Below are positions 48,670-61,410 of a stretch of 64,000 bases of DNA, in pieces. The translations under genes were made by a program, and so were the position numbers. The notes beneath the pieces are model-generated. The model was not told the origin of the DNA and made no database searches. It saw nothing but the letters and a program-made list of their open reading frames with translations. The DNA comes from Malus domestica (lineage: Eukaryota > Streptophyta > Magnoliopsida > Rosales > Rosaceae): NCBI RefSeq assembly GCF_042453785.1, contig NC_091673.1, forward strand, positions 8,019,001-8,083,000, in the 5' to 3' direction. Within the stretch, counting starts at the first letter, position 1. Each line of letters opens with the position of its first letter.

Positions 48670-51013
48670 ATGGTTCTTGGGATCAGAGCAAAGAGCAGGA
48701 AGAGCGCGGCCGTTGAGGTTGATTATCTCATCCATGTGCAGGAGTTAAAGCCATGGCCCTCATCTCAGGCTTTGAAGTCTGTTCAATCTGTCCTGCTTCA
48801 ATGGGAAAATGGTGATCAGGTTTCTGGATCGTGTATTTGCAATGTTGGTGATGGGAAGATCGAAATCGGCGAGTCTTTCACGCTTCCAGTCACTTTATAT
48901 AAGGAGAAATCAAGAAAAAGTGCAGTTCGCGACTCTTACCTGAAGAACAACTTAGAGTTTTACTTGTATGAACCTCGAAAGGACAAGGGAGTTAAAGGTC
49001 AACTCTTGGGGTCAGCTGTGATCAATCTTGCTGACTATGGGATCATTGTGGAAACCCGAAATGTGAGCACTCCTCTGAACTGGAAGAAAAGTTTTAAGAG
49101 TTCATCTCAACCGGTTCTTTATGTTACTATTCAGCCATGTGGTAAATCTAGCTCCAGCTTGACACCGAAGAGTAGCTTGTCCAGAGAAGTGTCTCTGGAA
49201 AATGATGGAACTGAATCTGTTCCAGAGTCTGCGAATGATGGCAATGATGAGATTGCCTCTTTTACTGATGACGATGATGATGTTTCCTCGCGTTCATCAC
49301 GTACTGTAAACTCCTCGGCTATTGAGACAACAGTCAGTTCATCACCTAGCGGTGAAAAGGTATGTGAAGCCGTATTTAAATTTTCTACCTTTTAGATCAA
49401 TTTCTTTCCTTTCTTGCTCTTATTATTTCAAAATATGATTTCTCCAGTTGCAACTAATTTATCAAGCAGAATTAGGTTTGTGGAATTTAAATTAGTTTCA
49501 GATCCATGGTGTCTAATGAACAAACGGCGTTGCTGAAATTAAGGCCTTCAAATACAAATTCCGAGCACCCAGTTAGTGTGACTTGAAGTACTTGCAGCAT
49601 CATAATTGTCAAACTCATTTGCATATAAATGTCCAAAGAAAACGACCTAATAATATGGTTGCAAACTTGCAATCATCCTGCCAATTTACTTTGGTTTGTC
49701 GGTTGCTTCTGCACCAATCAAATAGTGGACAGTAACTATCCTGACAATGTTTGATCTGATGGGTTGCTTTTCTTTATCTGAGCCAATTCATTTCTGGATT
49801 TTCTGATTGTTTAACAGCCACATATATATTAATTTCAGAATGGACTAGAATCAACAATCAGTAAAAGGACTTATGGGGAACCTGCTGTACAGTCAATGGC
49901 AGCAACTGCAAGCACAGGGGTAACTCCAGTGGCTAAAGCATTCAAACACCAAAATGGAAGTTCATCTCCCCCGTCATCAATAGGCTCTTCCTCCTTTCTG
50001 CTGAACTCTTCAAATGATCCTGCTTCCTTGCCTAACAGTTCAAAGGAGAGTTCAATGCCAATCCTTAAAAAATCACTCACTCACTCTGTTCATTCAGCGT
50101 CTTCATCCTTTGGTTATCAAGATAGCCATCAGGTATCTGGTTACCATAATTTTAAGGACAACAGAATTCACATAACTCCATCTAACAGGAGTGCCAGTAT
50201 ATATGAAAATGCTCAAAAACTTATCACGGGAAATGTTGTCAGTACCCATGCTGCTGAACGTGCATCCTCGAGTATGTCTATTCAGGAGGACACAAACTCC
50301 ACATTTGCAAGCAATGCAGATTCACAAGCCCTTCGAGAGGATGGCCATCTCCTAATGGCGAATCAATATTCTTTTGATGACAAATTAGCTCCTAGATTTT
50401 CACAAGAGCCTACCAGAAAGCAAGTCAGGTTAAGGAGTGAAACTTTTACACCCAGCAGGAAAGTTGTTGTAGTGCAGGGAAGTAAGGCTAAAAGTAATGA
50501 ACTAAAGCATGTAGAGTCTGTGCAGTTACCTTTAGTATCAGCTCAGAACAATAGACAGTCAAGCAATAATGAGTTTCTCAAAAAGTCAAAGGAAGCTGAA
50601 ACTCCTGAAGATGCTTCTGTTCACGGTTGGATTAGCTCAACAAGTGAAAGTGAACAAAAAATAGTCAGCTTTTCAGATAGCAAAGTTGACTTGGAGTCCA
50701 CAATTGAATTGCTCAAGGAAGAACTGAGAGAAGCTGCTGCTGTTGAGGTTGGCCTTTACTCTGTTGCCGCTGAGCATGGGAGCCACACTAATAAGATTCA
50801 CGCTCCTGCTCGGCGACTTTCTAGGTTCTATTTTCATGCTTGCAAGACAAGCTCGCGAGCTAACAAGGCAAATGCAGCAAGAGCTGCTATCACTGGACTA
50901 ATCTTGGTTTCTAAAGCATGCGGAAATGATGTTGCGAGGTACTAAGCTAAATAAATGGAAAAGAACTCACCATTATAATTTACTGGCCAAGAAATGATGT
51001 CCAAGATGAATTT

Positions 51014-51060
<47 letters not shown>

Positions 51061-53605
51061 GAATAGGTGTCAAAACGTGTGTCCCCGGATCCTAACTATT
51101 TTTGATGGTCGAAATCAGTTGATACTTTGTGTCCTATAAATCTTCCAGGATGCAAAGATACTTATCTTTTAGTTTCACACTCCACTGTTTTGTTGCCCAA
51201 TGAACAGGTTGACATTCTGGTTGTCAAATTCAATTGTGTTGAGAGCTATCATCAGCCAGACCTTGTCCTGCAATAAAATTAATGCTGAGGGGTTTTTGAA
51301 ACCAAAGAATGGGTTTCCTCCTCACAAGGAAGAGAACAATAGCACTGTTGAAAGTTTCGATGATTGGGAAGATCCACAGATATTTATGGCAGCTTTGGAA
51401 AAGTTTGAAGGATGGATTTTCTCCCGAATTGTTGAGTCTGTATGGTGGCAGGTAAACCCATATTATTTTCATTTTTTTCTTCATTATTGGCATTGTCATC
51501 ATCTCTTTTCATCTACCTACAAGAATTTACTCATTTAGCCTAGATAAGAAAGTCCTTGCTATTCATTACTGATATCGTATCTTGTTTTTCCCTCTTCAGA
51601 ATATGACTCCATATATGCAGTCAGCAGCTGCAAAGGGTTCAAGCTCAAGGAAAGCCAGTGGAAGGAGGCATGGTTTGGGTAGTCATGAGCAGGGTAACTT
51701 TTCTATGGAGCTGTGGAAAAAGGCTTTCAAAGATGCCTGTGAAAGGCTTTGTCCTGCAAGAGCTGGTGGACATGAGTGTGGCTGCTTGCCTCTGCTGGCT
51801 CGTTTGGTAGGTTTATGCATGAGCGTATGTTGAGCTTTTCACTTCACCTGGAAACTCCTAAGGGTTATCATAGAACATTGTGCGTGAGTGTATTTGAAAA
51901 CTTTGTGCAAGTGCTATAGGTAGCCAGAGCTGCACGACCGATGTTTAAATGAAAATATATTTAGTGTTTTATTTTATGTTTTGAACTCCTGGTGGAATTC
52001 CAGTACTACATTATAGTGAGCTTTTACTACTGCATCATGCTTCCAAAGTCAATTAAAGATCTATTGCACGGTTTTAGTACTTTCCCCAAAATTTATGCAG
52101 ACCTATAGAATGCTAATCTATGGTTTTTCAGGTAATGGAGCAATTAGTGGATAGATTGGATGTGGCTATGTTCAATGCTATTCTTCGTGAAAATGCTGAA
52201 GAGATGCCCACAGATCCTGTGTCCGACCCCATAAGTGATTCTAAGGTTCTCCCTATTCCAGCTGGAAATTTGAGTTTTGGGGCTGGTGTACAGCTAAAAA
52301 ATGCGGTGAGTGTGGACACTTCATTGTGTGGGTTATTAGTCACATATTGGTTTTTTGGTTTCCGCTGCAACTCTGTACTACCGGTGAAAAGGCAAGTATT
52401 TTATTTGTGAAGAAATAGTAGTCTTGCATTTCATTGAAGGAAGGATTGTGCTTGTCTTCATGACCCCAGATTGGAAGCTGGTCCAGATGGCTTACTGATC
52501 TATTTGGCATCGATGATACTGATGCTCCTGATGATAATACTGAACTCAGTGATCACAAGGGACAAGAGTGCGAAACATCCTTTAAAGCTTTCCGTCTACT
52601 TAATGCTTTGAGTGACCTCATGATGCTTCCATTGGATATGCTTGCAGATAAATCCACCCGGAAAGAGGTAAATACTGGGTTTGTGTCCATTCCCCACAGT
52701 TAATAAAAAAAAACACCGTGAGAGGTCTGGTGGTATTCCTTTCCACTTGGAAGTGAGAGCCCTTAGGTTCGAATCTCGTGGATGGCGAATTCGATACCAA
52801 ATTAGGCTGCCCATTGTGTGGTTTTGCCGAACTCCCCCTCCCCTTAGTGTAAAAATATCAATGTACTAAACAAAAACACCGAGTTTATAATAACTCCCTG
52901 CCATTTTGTAATAATCACTGTTTCATTGATTTCTGAAGGTATGCCCTACATTTGGTGCATCATTGATCAAGAGGGTTCTTTACAATTTTGTTCCAGATGA
53001 GTTTTGCCCAGACCCAATTCCTGAAGCAGTTTTTGAGGCTCTTGATTATGAGGTAACTAAGTGGGCCTCTAATTCTAATATCTCCGCACATAACTATTCA
53101 GCTTATTTACTGAACTGCATTCCTGTATGAATGGTGTAGGACTGGTTATATATAATTGATTGTTTATTATTCTAACTGGCTATCCTCTGAACAAGAATCA
53201 TGGATTCGGGGCGGAAACCCTTATCTTTGTAGGGTTTAATTTTGCATTAATCTTTTTCACTTTTTATTTATTTAGGAGGATTTGGAAGCTGAAGCAGAGT
53301 CAGCTGCAAGTTTCCCATGCAACGCAAATCCTACAGTGTATTCACCACCTCCAGCTGCTTCACTACTAGGCATTATAGGAGATGTGGGAAGTCCAACTTT
53401 CTCTAGGAGTGGGTCATCAGTGCTTAAGAAATCTTATACAAGTGATGACGAGCTTGATGAGTTGGATTCACCGATGACTTCAATCATCATAGACAATTCT
53501 CCGTTTTCTCCCAGTCCATTGGCAGCCTCAACGCCGAAGTGGAAGGGTGGTCAGAAAGCTGTCAGGTATCAACTCCTCCGTGAAGTTTGGAAGGATAGCG
53601 AGTGA
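48670..53605 (+). CDS. NT-type C2 domain protein of unknown function, 8 exons, 1018 aa
   Basis: Exons: 48670-49359, 49839-50938, 51208-51451, 51600-51806, 52132-52305, 52470-52667, 52939-53052, 53276-53605; 3057 nt with all joins in frame and GT-AG. Residues 1 to about 155 form an NT-type (EEIG1/EHBP1-like) C2 domain: MVLGIRAKSRKS, VDYLIHVQELKPWP, VLLQWENGD, FTLPVTLY, LEFYLYEPRKDK, GQLLGSAVINLADYG. A long low-complexity Ser/Asn-rich region follows, then a coiled-coil-prone stretch (STIELLKEELREAAAVE) and a helical C-terminal half (ALEKFEGWIFSRIVESVWW, ACERLCPARAGGHECGCLPLL, DRLDVAMFNAILRE) that resembles a dilute-like or myosin-binding module. It belongs to a plant family that includes Arabidopsis At3g01810-like proteins. 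NT-C2 domains bind membranes or scaffolds; the role here is unproven. A SINE sits in intron 6. Confidence 0.9.
52720..52871 (+). mobile_element. tRNA-derived SINE in intron 6 of the NT-C2 gene
   Basis: A perfect 10-bp duplication AAAAACACCG flanks it (52710-52719, 52872-52881). Inside, ggttcgaatct matches the B box of a tRNA-type RNA polymerase III promoter, and an A-box-like gaggtctggtgg lies about 30 bp upstream. The 3' part (ccgaactccc, cttagtgtaaaaatatca) has no coding content. It is inserted in the same direction as the gene. Confidence 0.75.
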
Positions 53606-54477
53606 TCTTCCCTTTCATGTACGTATCTGATATACTCGGGAAGGTTGTTCAATTTGGGGGGCTCTCTGTACTTCACGCTTGTACATAGATGAGTATTTAT
53701 ACAACGGTACAACCATATGAATGTTGGAACAGTTTGTTCCAGAGCAGTGGCTATCGGGTTAGCGGCTGTAATCTGTAGGCTTTCATGGAAGCCTGCTATT
53801 TTTTTGAATAATGATATACCTAAGCATAATCTCGGTTTCCTTGTCTCGTTGTCTATGGACTCGAAACATAGGAGCAGGCGTTTCGTCTATGAACGACTTA
53901 TGCAAATGCTGAACGATTCATTCGAACTGACTTTTGAGGATGTTTAAGGAAGTACCCGCTCCTCGAATGCAATAGTTATAAACAGAGCAGCAGGAATACA
54001 GTTCAAGAACTTCAGGCTACAGTCGCATATATATCTGGTTATCCTTGATTGCACCTGCAAAAACCCACGACGAAAGTTCATGAGCCGCTAGCTGAGCGGA
54101 AGAGAGACAAGACGATGAAAGATATAAGACAAAAACCCGAGAAAGAAACCAAGCAAGGAGCTAGAACCTATTGTGCCTTCTGGTGCATACGGTTTTTCCA
54201 GTTAACATATGAGTAGGGAATGAAGAAATTAAAGGATGATACATTCCTGATCTCTTGGGATTGTTTCCCGTTTTCATCATGATTTCCAGATTTCCCTGTT
54301 TTATTAAAACATTCCCTTTATGTATTCTTTGTAGATTAATTATACTTGTAAATCAAGTCATTGTACACTATTTAAATCAATGATAATGCACCCTCTAAGG
54401 TATCGAGGGATTGAGCCAAAATACCTTCTTTTACTTTTGCTGTCTTGTCTGCCATTCCTCCTTTGAGTTATCTTTTA
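53606..54477. other. 3' region of the NT-C2 gene, then probable 5' LTR remnant
   Basis: The first 350 or so bases should contain the 3' untranslated region. From about 54200 to 54477 the sequence looks like a copia LTR (AT-rich, ending just before a primer-binding-like site). Because no second LTR exists, its left edge cannot be fixed. Confidence 0.45.
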
Positions 54478-56926
54478 TGGTACTCAGAGCCAGTGACTAA
54501 CGTCTTTTTTTTTTCTTTTCGGATTCTTCCTACTTTTCTCCATGGCTGCCTCAACCAGTTCGACTACTCCTTCCTCCGACATCTTCCCTTCTGTTTCTCA
54601 TGCGATCTCCATCAAACTTGACTCTTCCAATTATCCTCTTTGGTTGGCTCAGTTGCTACCTGTTCTTCGCAGTCGTCAATTGTTGGCTTTTGTTGATGGT
54701 ACTTCCATCTGCCCCTCGGCGTTCTTGTCCGACGATACCGGCAACGCCTCTTCCAAACCCAACCCCGCGTATGCTGACTGGGTTCAGAAGGACCAGCTTG
54801 TTCTTTCTTGGATCAATGGCTCTCTTGGTCACCAGGCCCTCGCCGCCACTGCTCGTCATTCCACTGCCCGTGATGTTTGGGTTGCTCTTCAGCAGCGTTT
54901 TGCTTCTACAAACCAAAGTCGCATTCTTCAGCTTCGTACTGCCTTCTTCTAGACCAAACGAGGTGATTCTTCAATTTCTGACTTTCTTGATAAGATCAAT
55001 GGTATTGCAGATCAATTGGCCCTTGCCGGGGCACCTGTTTCTGCTGATTACATGGTGCCGGTCGTCATGTCTAATGTCAGCCCCAAATTTGAGAACACTG
55101 TTGCTGCTGCTCAGGCTCGTGACAACCCCATCTCCCTTCCTGATCTTGAGGCTCTTCTTCTCGCTGCTGAACTCCGCCTTGCTGATCCTCCTGCTCCGCC
55201 GGACTCCAGCGTCTCGGCCCTGGTAGCCTCCCGCGGCTCTTCTGCCTCTCGTGGCCGCTCCTCTTCTGATCGCGGCGGCGATCGTGGCTCTGGCCGTTTC
55301 TCCCGTGGGGGTGGTCGTCCTCAACATGATGGGTCTCGCAACAATGGTGGTGACGACTATCGTGGCTATCGCGGTGCTGGTGGTTTCCATGACCGTCCGT
55401 TTCGCGATCGTGGTGGTGGTCGTCCTCAGCACGATGGCTCTCGCTTCCGTGGCTCCAACAATGCTTCTAGGGTTCTTGGTCCAGCCCCATATCACGGTTC
55501 CTCCCGTCCTCGCTGCCAGATTTGCAATACTTTTGGTCATGGTGCTCTTGACTGTGCTCAACGCCATAATTTAGCTTATGAAGGTCGTCCTCCTTCTTCA
55601 CGTCTCACTGCCTTGACTGCTCAGCACTCCCAGCCTTGGCTCCTTGATTCCGGGGCCAACTCGCATATCACCAATGATCTCAATGCTTTGTCTCAGTCCC
55701 GTGATTATCGTGGTGGTGATTCCGTCGGTGGTGTCGTTGGCGGTACAGGTTTGCCCATTAACCGTATTGGCTCCTCCACTCTCTCTCATAATAATATTTC
55801 TTTCAAGCTTAATGATGTTCTTCATTGTCCGGATGCCTCTACTTCTGTGTTGTCTGCTAATCGGTTTATGTTGGATAACAATTGTTATATTACATTGTTT
55901 CCTTCTTGTTTCTATATTCAGGATATGGAGACGGGGACGATTCTTTTTTCGGGCAAGAGTAGCAATGGCTTTTATCCCTTTTCCTCTTCATCACCGACTG
56001 CTCATGGTCGTGCTGCTTTTCTTGGTGTTTGTGTTGGTAGTGATGTCTGGCACTCTCGTTTAGGTCATCCATCTTCTTCCATTTTAAAATTTCTTTTTTC
56101 TAGGCATTCGAATAAGTTGCCTGTTTCTGGCAACCTCAATCTCAATACTTTTATGTGTCATTCTTGTCCCTTAGGCAAAAGTGTTAAGTTACCTTTTTCT
56201 GCATCATTGTCTGTTACTCAAGCTCCTCTTGAGCTTATTCACTCCGACGTGTGGAGTGCGTCCAATAAATCTGTTAGTGGTTTCCAATATTATGTTCTTT
56301 TTGTTGATAATTTCTCTCGTTATTCTTGGATTTATCCCATGACATTGAAATCTGAAGTCTTTAATATTTTTACTCACTTTAAGACCTTGGTTGAAAATCA
56401 ATTCTCCACTAAAATTAAGATGTTTCAGTCTGATGGTGGGGGCGAATACACTAGTCACCAATTCAAGAATTTTTTTCTTCACAATGGTATTCATCATTGT
56501 CTCTCATGCCCTCATCATCCCGAACAAAATGGTTTGGCGGAACGCAAACACCGTCACATTGTCGACACTGGACTTACTTTAATGGCCCATGCGTCGATGC
56601 CTCCTGCCTATTGGGCTGAGGCCATGCACACAGCAGTTTATCTTCTCAATCGCCTCCCCTCTAAAGTACTTGGTTTTATGTCTCCTTATCAAAAGTTGTT
56701 TCTTAAGGAACCTGATTATAGTTTTTTAAAGACCTTTGGGTGTGCATGTTTTCCCTACCTACGACCCTATAATAATAATAAACTCCAATTTCGTTCTACT
56801 AAATGTGTTTTTCTTGGTTACTCTCTCAATCATCAAGGTTATCGGTGCTTAGACATCTCTACTAACCGCATCTTTTTATCACGCCATGTTGTGTTTGATG
56901 AAGGTAGAAATCTTACAAATATATGA
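54478..56926 (+). mobile_element. Truncated Ty1/copia element (gag to integrase; no RT, no 3' LTR)
   Basis: A primer-binding-like site tggtactcagagcca at 54478-54492 is one inserted base away from the initiator-Met site tggtatcagagcca. It is followed by gag at 54542. The coding frame stops at 56924-56926, just after the integrase region where the reverse transcriptase should begin, and ordinary AT-rich DNA follows. No LTR like the upstream sequence is found downstream. It is a different family from the element at 773-7161: Ala/Pro/Ser-rich gag and GC-richer codons. Confidence 0.85.
54542..56926 (+). pseudogene. copia gag-protease-integrase frame with one in-frame stop, 3' truncated
   Basis: Starts MAASTSSTTPSSDIFPS. 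Gag hallmark KLDSSNYPLWLAQLLPVL is followed by a UBN2-type region; TAG at 54950-54952 interrupts after LRTAFF, and the same frame then runs open to 56926. A Gly/Arg-rich linker precedes the zinc knuckle (CQICNTFGHGALDC near 55516). The protease site is intact (LLDSGANSHIT, near 55640). Pre-integrase VWHSRLGHPSS lies near 56047. The integrase core keeps HSDVW, FVDNFSRYSWIYP, FQSDGGGEY and QNGLAERKHRHIV with the catalytic Asp, Asp and Glu. The frame ends RHVVFDEGRNLTNI. Apart from one stop and the truncation it is well preserved, so the loss of the 3' half is recent. Confidence 0.88.
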
Positions 56927-57821
56927 AGAAAAGCACTTTTACAAAAAGCACAAGGAGTTCATGTAATTACTCAAGTTAGGAATAACAAATTAACAGATAT
57001 CCAAGAAACCGAAATCTTCCATTCTAAATATTGAAACAAATAAAAGCTTTCGTAATCGAAAACAATCGAAAACAAAATTAACAAATGAAACCTTCATTAC
57101 CAAGCAGATTTTCCAGTTCCGACATCGGTTGAATTCAGATTAAGAAGTTGACAAAAAAAAAAAAAAATGCCACTTATGACAGAAGAAACGATGAATGTCT
57201 TCTGTTTGCTTCTTGATTTTGATGTGCAAAACTGCAATTGGATCTCAGCCGTTGAATGAGCTCACAGCTGATCTGACAACAATTCCTCCACAGTCCACAG
57301 CTTGTTGCCTTCTAGAATCGAATTCAATGCTTTTTATTTTGCTTTTTTCAAGTTTCAAACTTTCAAGTTTTCACTTTCAACCAACTGCCAGCGGCTAGGA
57401 ACCGTTACGCGCGTCATTTTTCAAGCACACTCAAACCACGAGGTAAAGTCGAGATATCTTTCGGTGCGTTGGAAATATGATTCAGTACACAATGTATATT
57501 ATAATTAGTTGGAAACGTGAAAAAAAAAAGAAAATTTCTAACCAACTGTATTTATGACATTTAGTATACTGAACCGGGACTGAAAAATTTCTCTGTAATG
57601 TCTTTTCGTGTATGTAACAAGTGTCAATCATCCAGAGAACTCTCCCGCTAAAATCATTAGGATCCGCTCGTTTCCCACTGGCAGCGCGCCAAAAAAGAAA
57701 CTGCGCCCCTTCCAAACAATTGGTTTTGGGTTGTTACTATTATCAGGTGCTTTCAAATTTAGAGCAGAAGACATCTCTTTAAAATACATATAAGGCCGAA
57801 TCCTTGACCACTTTTCACGAT
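56927..57821. other. Intergenic region upstream of the two-exon gene
   Basis: AT-rich DNA with a poly-A run (57153-57166). The last few hundred bases should hold the promoter of the gene at 57822. Open frames of 60-80 codons on both strands overlap each other and show no family features; none is supported. Confidence 0.5.
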
Positions 57822-58986
57822 ATGGATTCCCGGGCATCCTTGGCATCCCAGGTAACAACATCGCGTTCGTTTTCATAGAAATTCTCTTTACTCTTGTCCT
57901 TTATCGAAAAATGGCATGCATCGATATTGTATTGATATTGTTAACAATGTACTGATAACATGTCGCTGCATTTTATTTGCAATAGTGATATCAATGGATT
58001 GTCAGTGATACGTCGACAGTCTCTTCGAGAGTTGAACTATTATTTTTCATATATGTCAGAATTTGATTCAATATTTTGGCATGAAGTACCATTTTTCATG
58101 TACATGTCTGAATAAATTTGGAATTTCTCAGGAATCAACAGCACAAATCAACATGATCAGTCCCAGAAAACGCCCGTTGCACACTTGTGCGGTTTCATTT
58201 TTAGCGGTAGCTCATAGAGCCTTCACCATAGCCCAAGGTCTTAATGGACCGCTAGGGTTCATAATAAAAATTGCAGCCAGACTAATAACGTTGGCCGGAC
58301 CCTTGGCTTATGCCTTGAAATACCAATGGGTCACAATGACAATCCTCTCATTCATCGACGGTCGAATTTTAGCCCTTGAAGGCATGATCGAGAGATTTTA
58401 CCCTCCTTCACACATTGTGTTCGACAAGATCGACGACCTTGTCCAAGTCACCGAATCCCTGCCTGGAAAATTCGACAATGCTGTTAGCAAAATCCCTGCA
58501 CATTTCCATCACATTTCATTTTTCGACTGGACGTTGGTTCGTGCCATTTGGCTGCTGAATTTTGTTGCGGCTACATTGACTAACTACTGGAGAAAGTCAA
58601 AGGGTACGAGGGAGAAGGAGATTAAGGTTGATACAAGCAGCAATATTGATCACAACTGTCAACCAGGTTCGGTTCATGAGGCCGACCAGTCTTCCCCAAA
58701 TTGTAATAAGATTAATAAGGGTAATAATTTCTCTTCTCCGCGTAAAGCTGTTACTTACAAGGACGTGCTTCTACAGAAGGGAACAAATAAAGGAGGGATT
58801 GGAAAAAAAGAAGAGAACAAGGTTAACAACAGGGAAGAAGTGGAGAGTAGTGTTGCTGATGATGATGAAAGTGAAACCAACTCTAAGGATGATCTCATCG
58901 AAATGTTCGAATCATCCTGGCTTATGACATCGCCGGGAAAAAATGATGAAAATTACGCGCCGCGTTCTGTTTCATTCGCTTTTTAA
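57822..58986 (+). CDS. Uncharacterised plant protein, 2 exons, 294 aa
   Basis: Exon 1 (57822-57851) encodes only MDSRASLASQ and ends at a clean CAG/GTAACA donor. Exon 2 (58132-58986) follows a TTTCTCAG acceptor and stays in frame to TAA. The body has a hydrophobic or amphipathic stretch at about residues 55-95 (IIKIAARLITLAGPLAYAL, VTMTILSFIDG), a middle part with ERFYPPSHIVFDKIDDLVQ, a Trp-rich hydrophobic segment (DWTLVRAIWLLNFVAATL), and a polar, acidic C-terminal third rich in Asn, Lys and Glu. I do not recognise the family with confidence; the run of short hydrophobic helices is reminiscent of REF/SRPP-type lipid-droplet proteins, but that is only a resemblance. An alternative start in exon 2 (MISPRKRPL) is possible. 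Confidence 0.7.
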
Positions 58987-59404
58987 CAAAAATAGCAAGA
59001 ATTTAACCACTTTTTCATGAATAACAAAAAATGTGCAAAAAGAATGCTATTCTTCAAAAAGTGTATTTTTGCTAGTTTTGTTAATGTGAAACATCAAGGT
59101 AATTTTTAATGTTTTAGAAGGTAAATTTGTAGATACGAAAATGGCAGTGTGGTTTGGCAGTCCAAATCAATAAACCTTGGAAGTGAGTAGGATTTCTGGT
59201 GTTATGGTAGAGAACTGAGTATCAGTTGGTTCTGTACTTTTAGTTTTGGCAATATCAAGCATGCAATGGTTGTAAATAAAATGTTACATTGTTGTGGAAT
59301 TCACAAAATCCAGTGTGCTCTCAAAATTTGCTGCACAGCAAAACCTAATTTTCTCTTGCATTGTTCTCATTAACACTTATTGTTTTTTAGCTCTCAAACG
59401 ATAG
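58987..59404. other. 3' region of the two-exon gene and spacer
   Basis: Likely 3' untranslated region followed by AT-rich DNA up to the left end of the large inverted repeat. Nothing else recognised. Confidence 0.5.
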
Positions 59405-59635
59405 AAATTTTGCCACAATTGAGAGGATACGAATACATCTTTTCTCTGGGGATACGTATATATATGGATGGGGTACCGCTAGAAACACCAAATATAATCA
59501 TACTTTACTCATAAAAAGAAGTAGAATGTAAGGTTTAAGTCTTAATAAGTACTGACACATCATTTGATGAATAAATTAATGCGTTAAATATTTTCAGTCG
59601 AAAAGTCCACCTGTTATACTATTAATTTAAGCTGG

Positions 59636-60790
59636 GGTACCGTGGCTTGAAGAAAATGAAGCCTATGTATCTGAATTCTTAACCAAAAAGACATGGAAAA
59701 CGCGGAGTACATGGAGAACATGAGTAATGTGTACAAAGAAAAAGGACACAAAGAACACGAATCAAAAGTATTTTTTGCCACGAGTCCATCATGTTGAGGA
59801 GCCGGCGGCGGCTTAATATTACTTAAGCCGAAAACCCACGAGGTAGCAGTCAAATTCAAAACCCACCACTCCTACATCATGTTTCCTTTTTGGATTGACA
59901 TTTGGACGCTGAAACGTGCAAGGTAAAAGGAGATGGTACCATGCTTGAAGAAAATGAAGCTTATATATCTGAATTCTTAACCAAAAGGATGTGGAAAACA
60001 CGAAGAACACAGAGAACATGAGTAATGTGTACAAAGAAAAAGGACACAAAACACGAATCAAAAGTATTTTTTTGCCACGAGTCCATCATGTTGAGGAGCC
60101 GGCGGCGGCTTAATGTTACTTAAGCGGAAAACCCACCAGGTAGCAATCAAATTCAAAACCCACCACTCCTCCGTCATGTTTCCTTTTTGGATTGACATTT
60201 GGATGCTGAAACGTACACGGGAAAAGGAGATGGTACCGTGGCTTGAAGAAAATGAAGCCTACGTATCTGAATTCTTAACCAAAAGGACATGGAATACACG
60301 GAGAACACAGAAAAAAGGACACGAAGAACACGAATCAGAAGTATTTTTTGCCAGTTGAGGAGTCGGCAGCGGCTTAATATTACTTAAGCCGAGAACCCAC
60401 CAGGTAGCAATCAAATTCAAAACCCACCACTCCTCCATCATGTTTCCATTTTGGATTGACATTTGGATGCTGAAACGTACAAGGGACGAGAAGATGGTAC
60501 CGTGGCTTGAAGAAAATGAAGCCTATGTATCTGAATTCTTAACCAAGAGGACATGGAAAACGTGGAAAATACGGAGAACATGAGTAATGCGTACAAAGAA
60601 AGAGGACACGAAGAATACGAATCAAAAGTATTTTTTGCCACGAGTCCATCATGTTGAGGAGCCAGCGGTGGCTTAATATTAAGCCGAAAACCCACCAGGT
60701 AGCAATCAAATTCAAAACCCACCACTCCGCCATCATGTTTCCTTTTTGGATTGACATTTGGATGCTGAAACGTGCAAGGGAAAAGAAGAT
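59636..60790. repeat. Four tandem copies of a ~290-bp unit
   Basis: Copies begin at ggtaccgtggcttgaagaaa or a close variant at 59636, 59935, 60232 and 60496; the spacing is 299, 297 and 264 bp, and the last copy ends near 60790. The third copy lacks about 30 bp (around 60310-60350). Copies differ at only a few percent of positions by eye. The unit yields apparent 70-90-codon frames on both strands, but frames are broken at different points in different copies, so it is judged non-coding. Confidence 0.92.
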
Positions 60791-61410
60791 TATAATGTTG
60801 TTGTTGCGGGCGGTAGAATGGTTAACAAACAATATTATTTACGCTGAGGGAGATGAGGTAGGCTTAACCTCATAATAGGATAACAATAATGTGGTTCAAA
60901 TCCGCATTTGGTGGGAATTGAATCTAAAACATATCATTTACAAGTGAAGAGAAATACAATTAGAGTACCTATAAATTTGGTATCAAAACCCAACCACGGT
61001 ACCTTATACATTCTGTATCAAAACTCACGGTCTATAAAATCAAATACATTGAATAATCAACATGTAGCTAAGGTATTCGACCTCTAGTATAGAATCAGGT
61101 TCGATTGCGATAATTTACCTCTTGAACAAATATAATATCACATTTTATGTCTGCTTTCGAAAGATTGTGTTTGTAAATAAAAATTTCAAAATTCAAACTA
61201 AACAATCTAAAAGGGAAAATACTATTTATAACATTAAGGACAAATGGAGCAGCAAATTCAAACTCGTATTAATGTAATAATGTGGTCTCGTAATGGAGGT
61301 AGTGTATTGTTGGTCTTCTACAATTCAAAAAAGTTTAAAAAATAATAAAGAGCTGGTTTGAAAGTATGACTGAAAGTGCTTTTGGTGAAACTATTTTGAA
61401 ACTAATTCTT

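Noticed and set aside
52760-52780. tRNA-like B box that might indicate a tRNA gene
   Set aside because: No cloverleaf can be drawn, and the 10-bp duplication shows it is a SINE.
57482-57876. Minus-strand frames of 77 and 82 codons
   Set aside because: They overlap the promoter and first exon of the plus-strand gene at 57822 and show no family features.
59614-60875. Repeated 70-95-codon frames on both strands in the 290-bp units
   Set aside because: Different copies are interrupted at different points; they behave as non-coding repeats.
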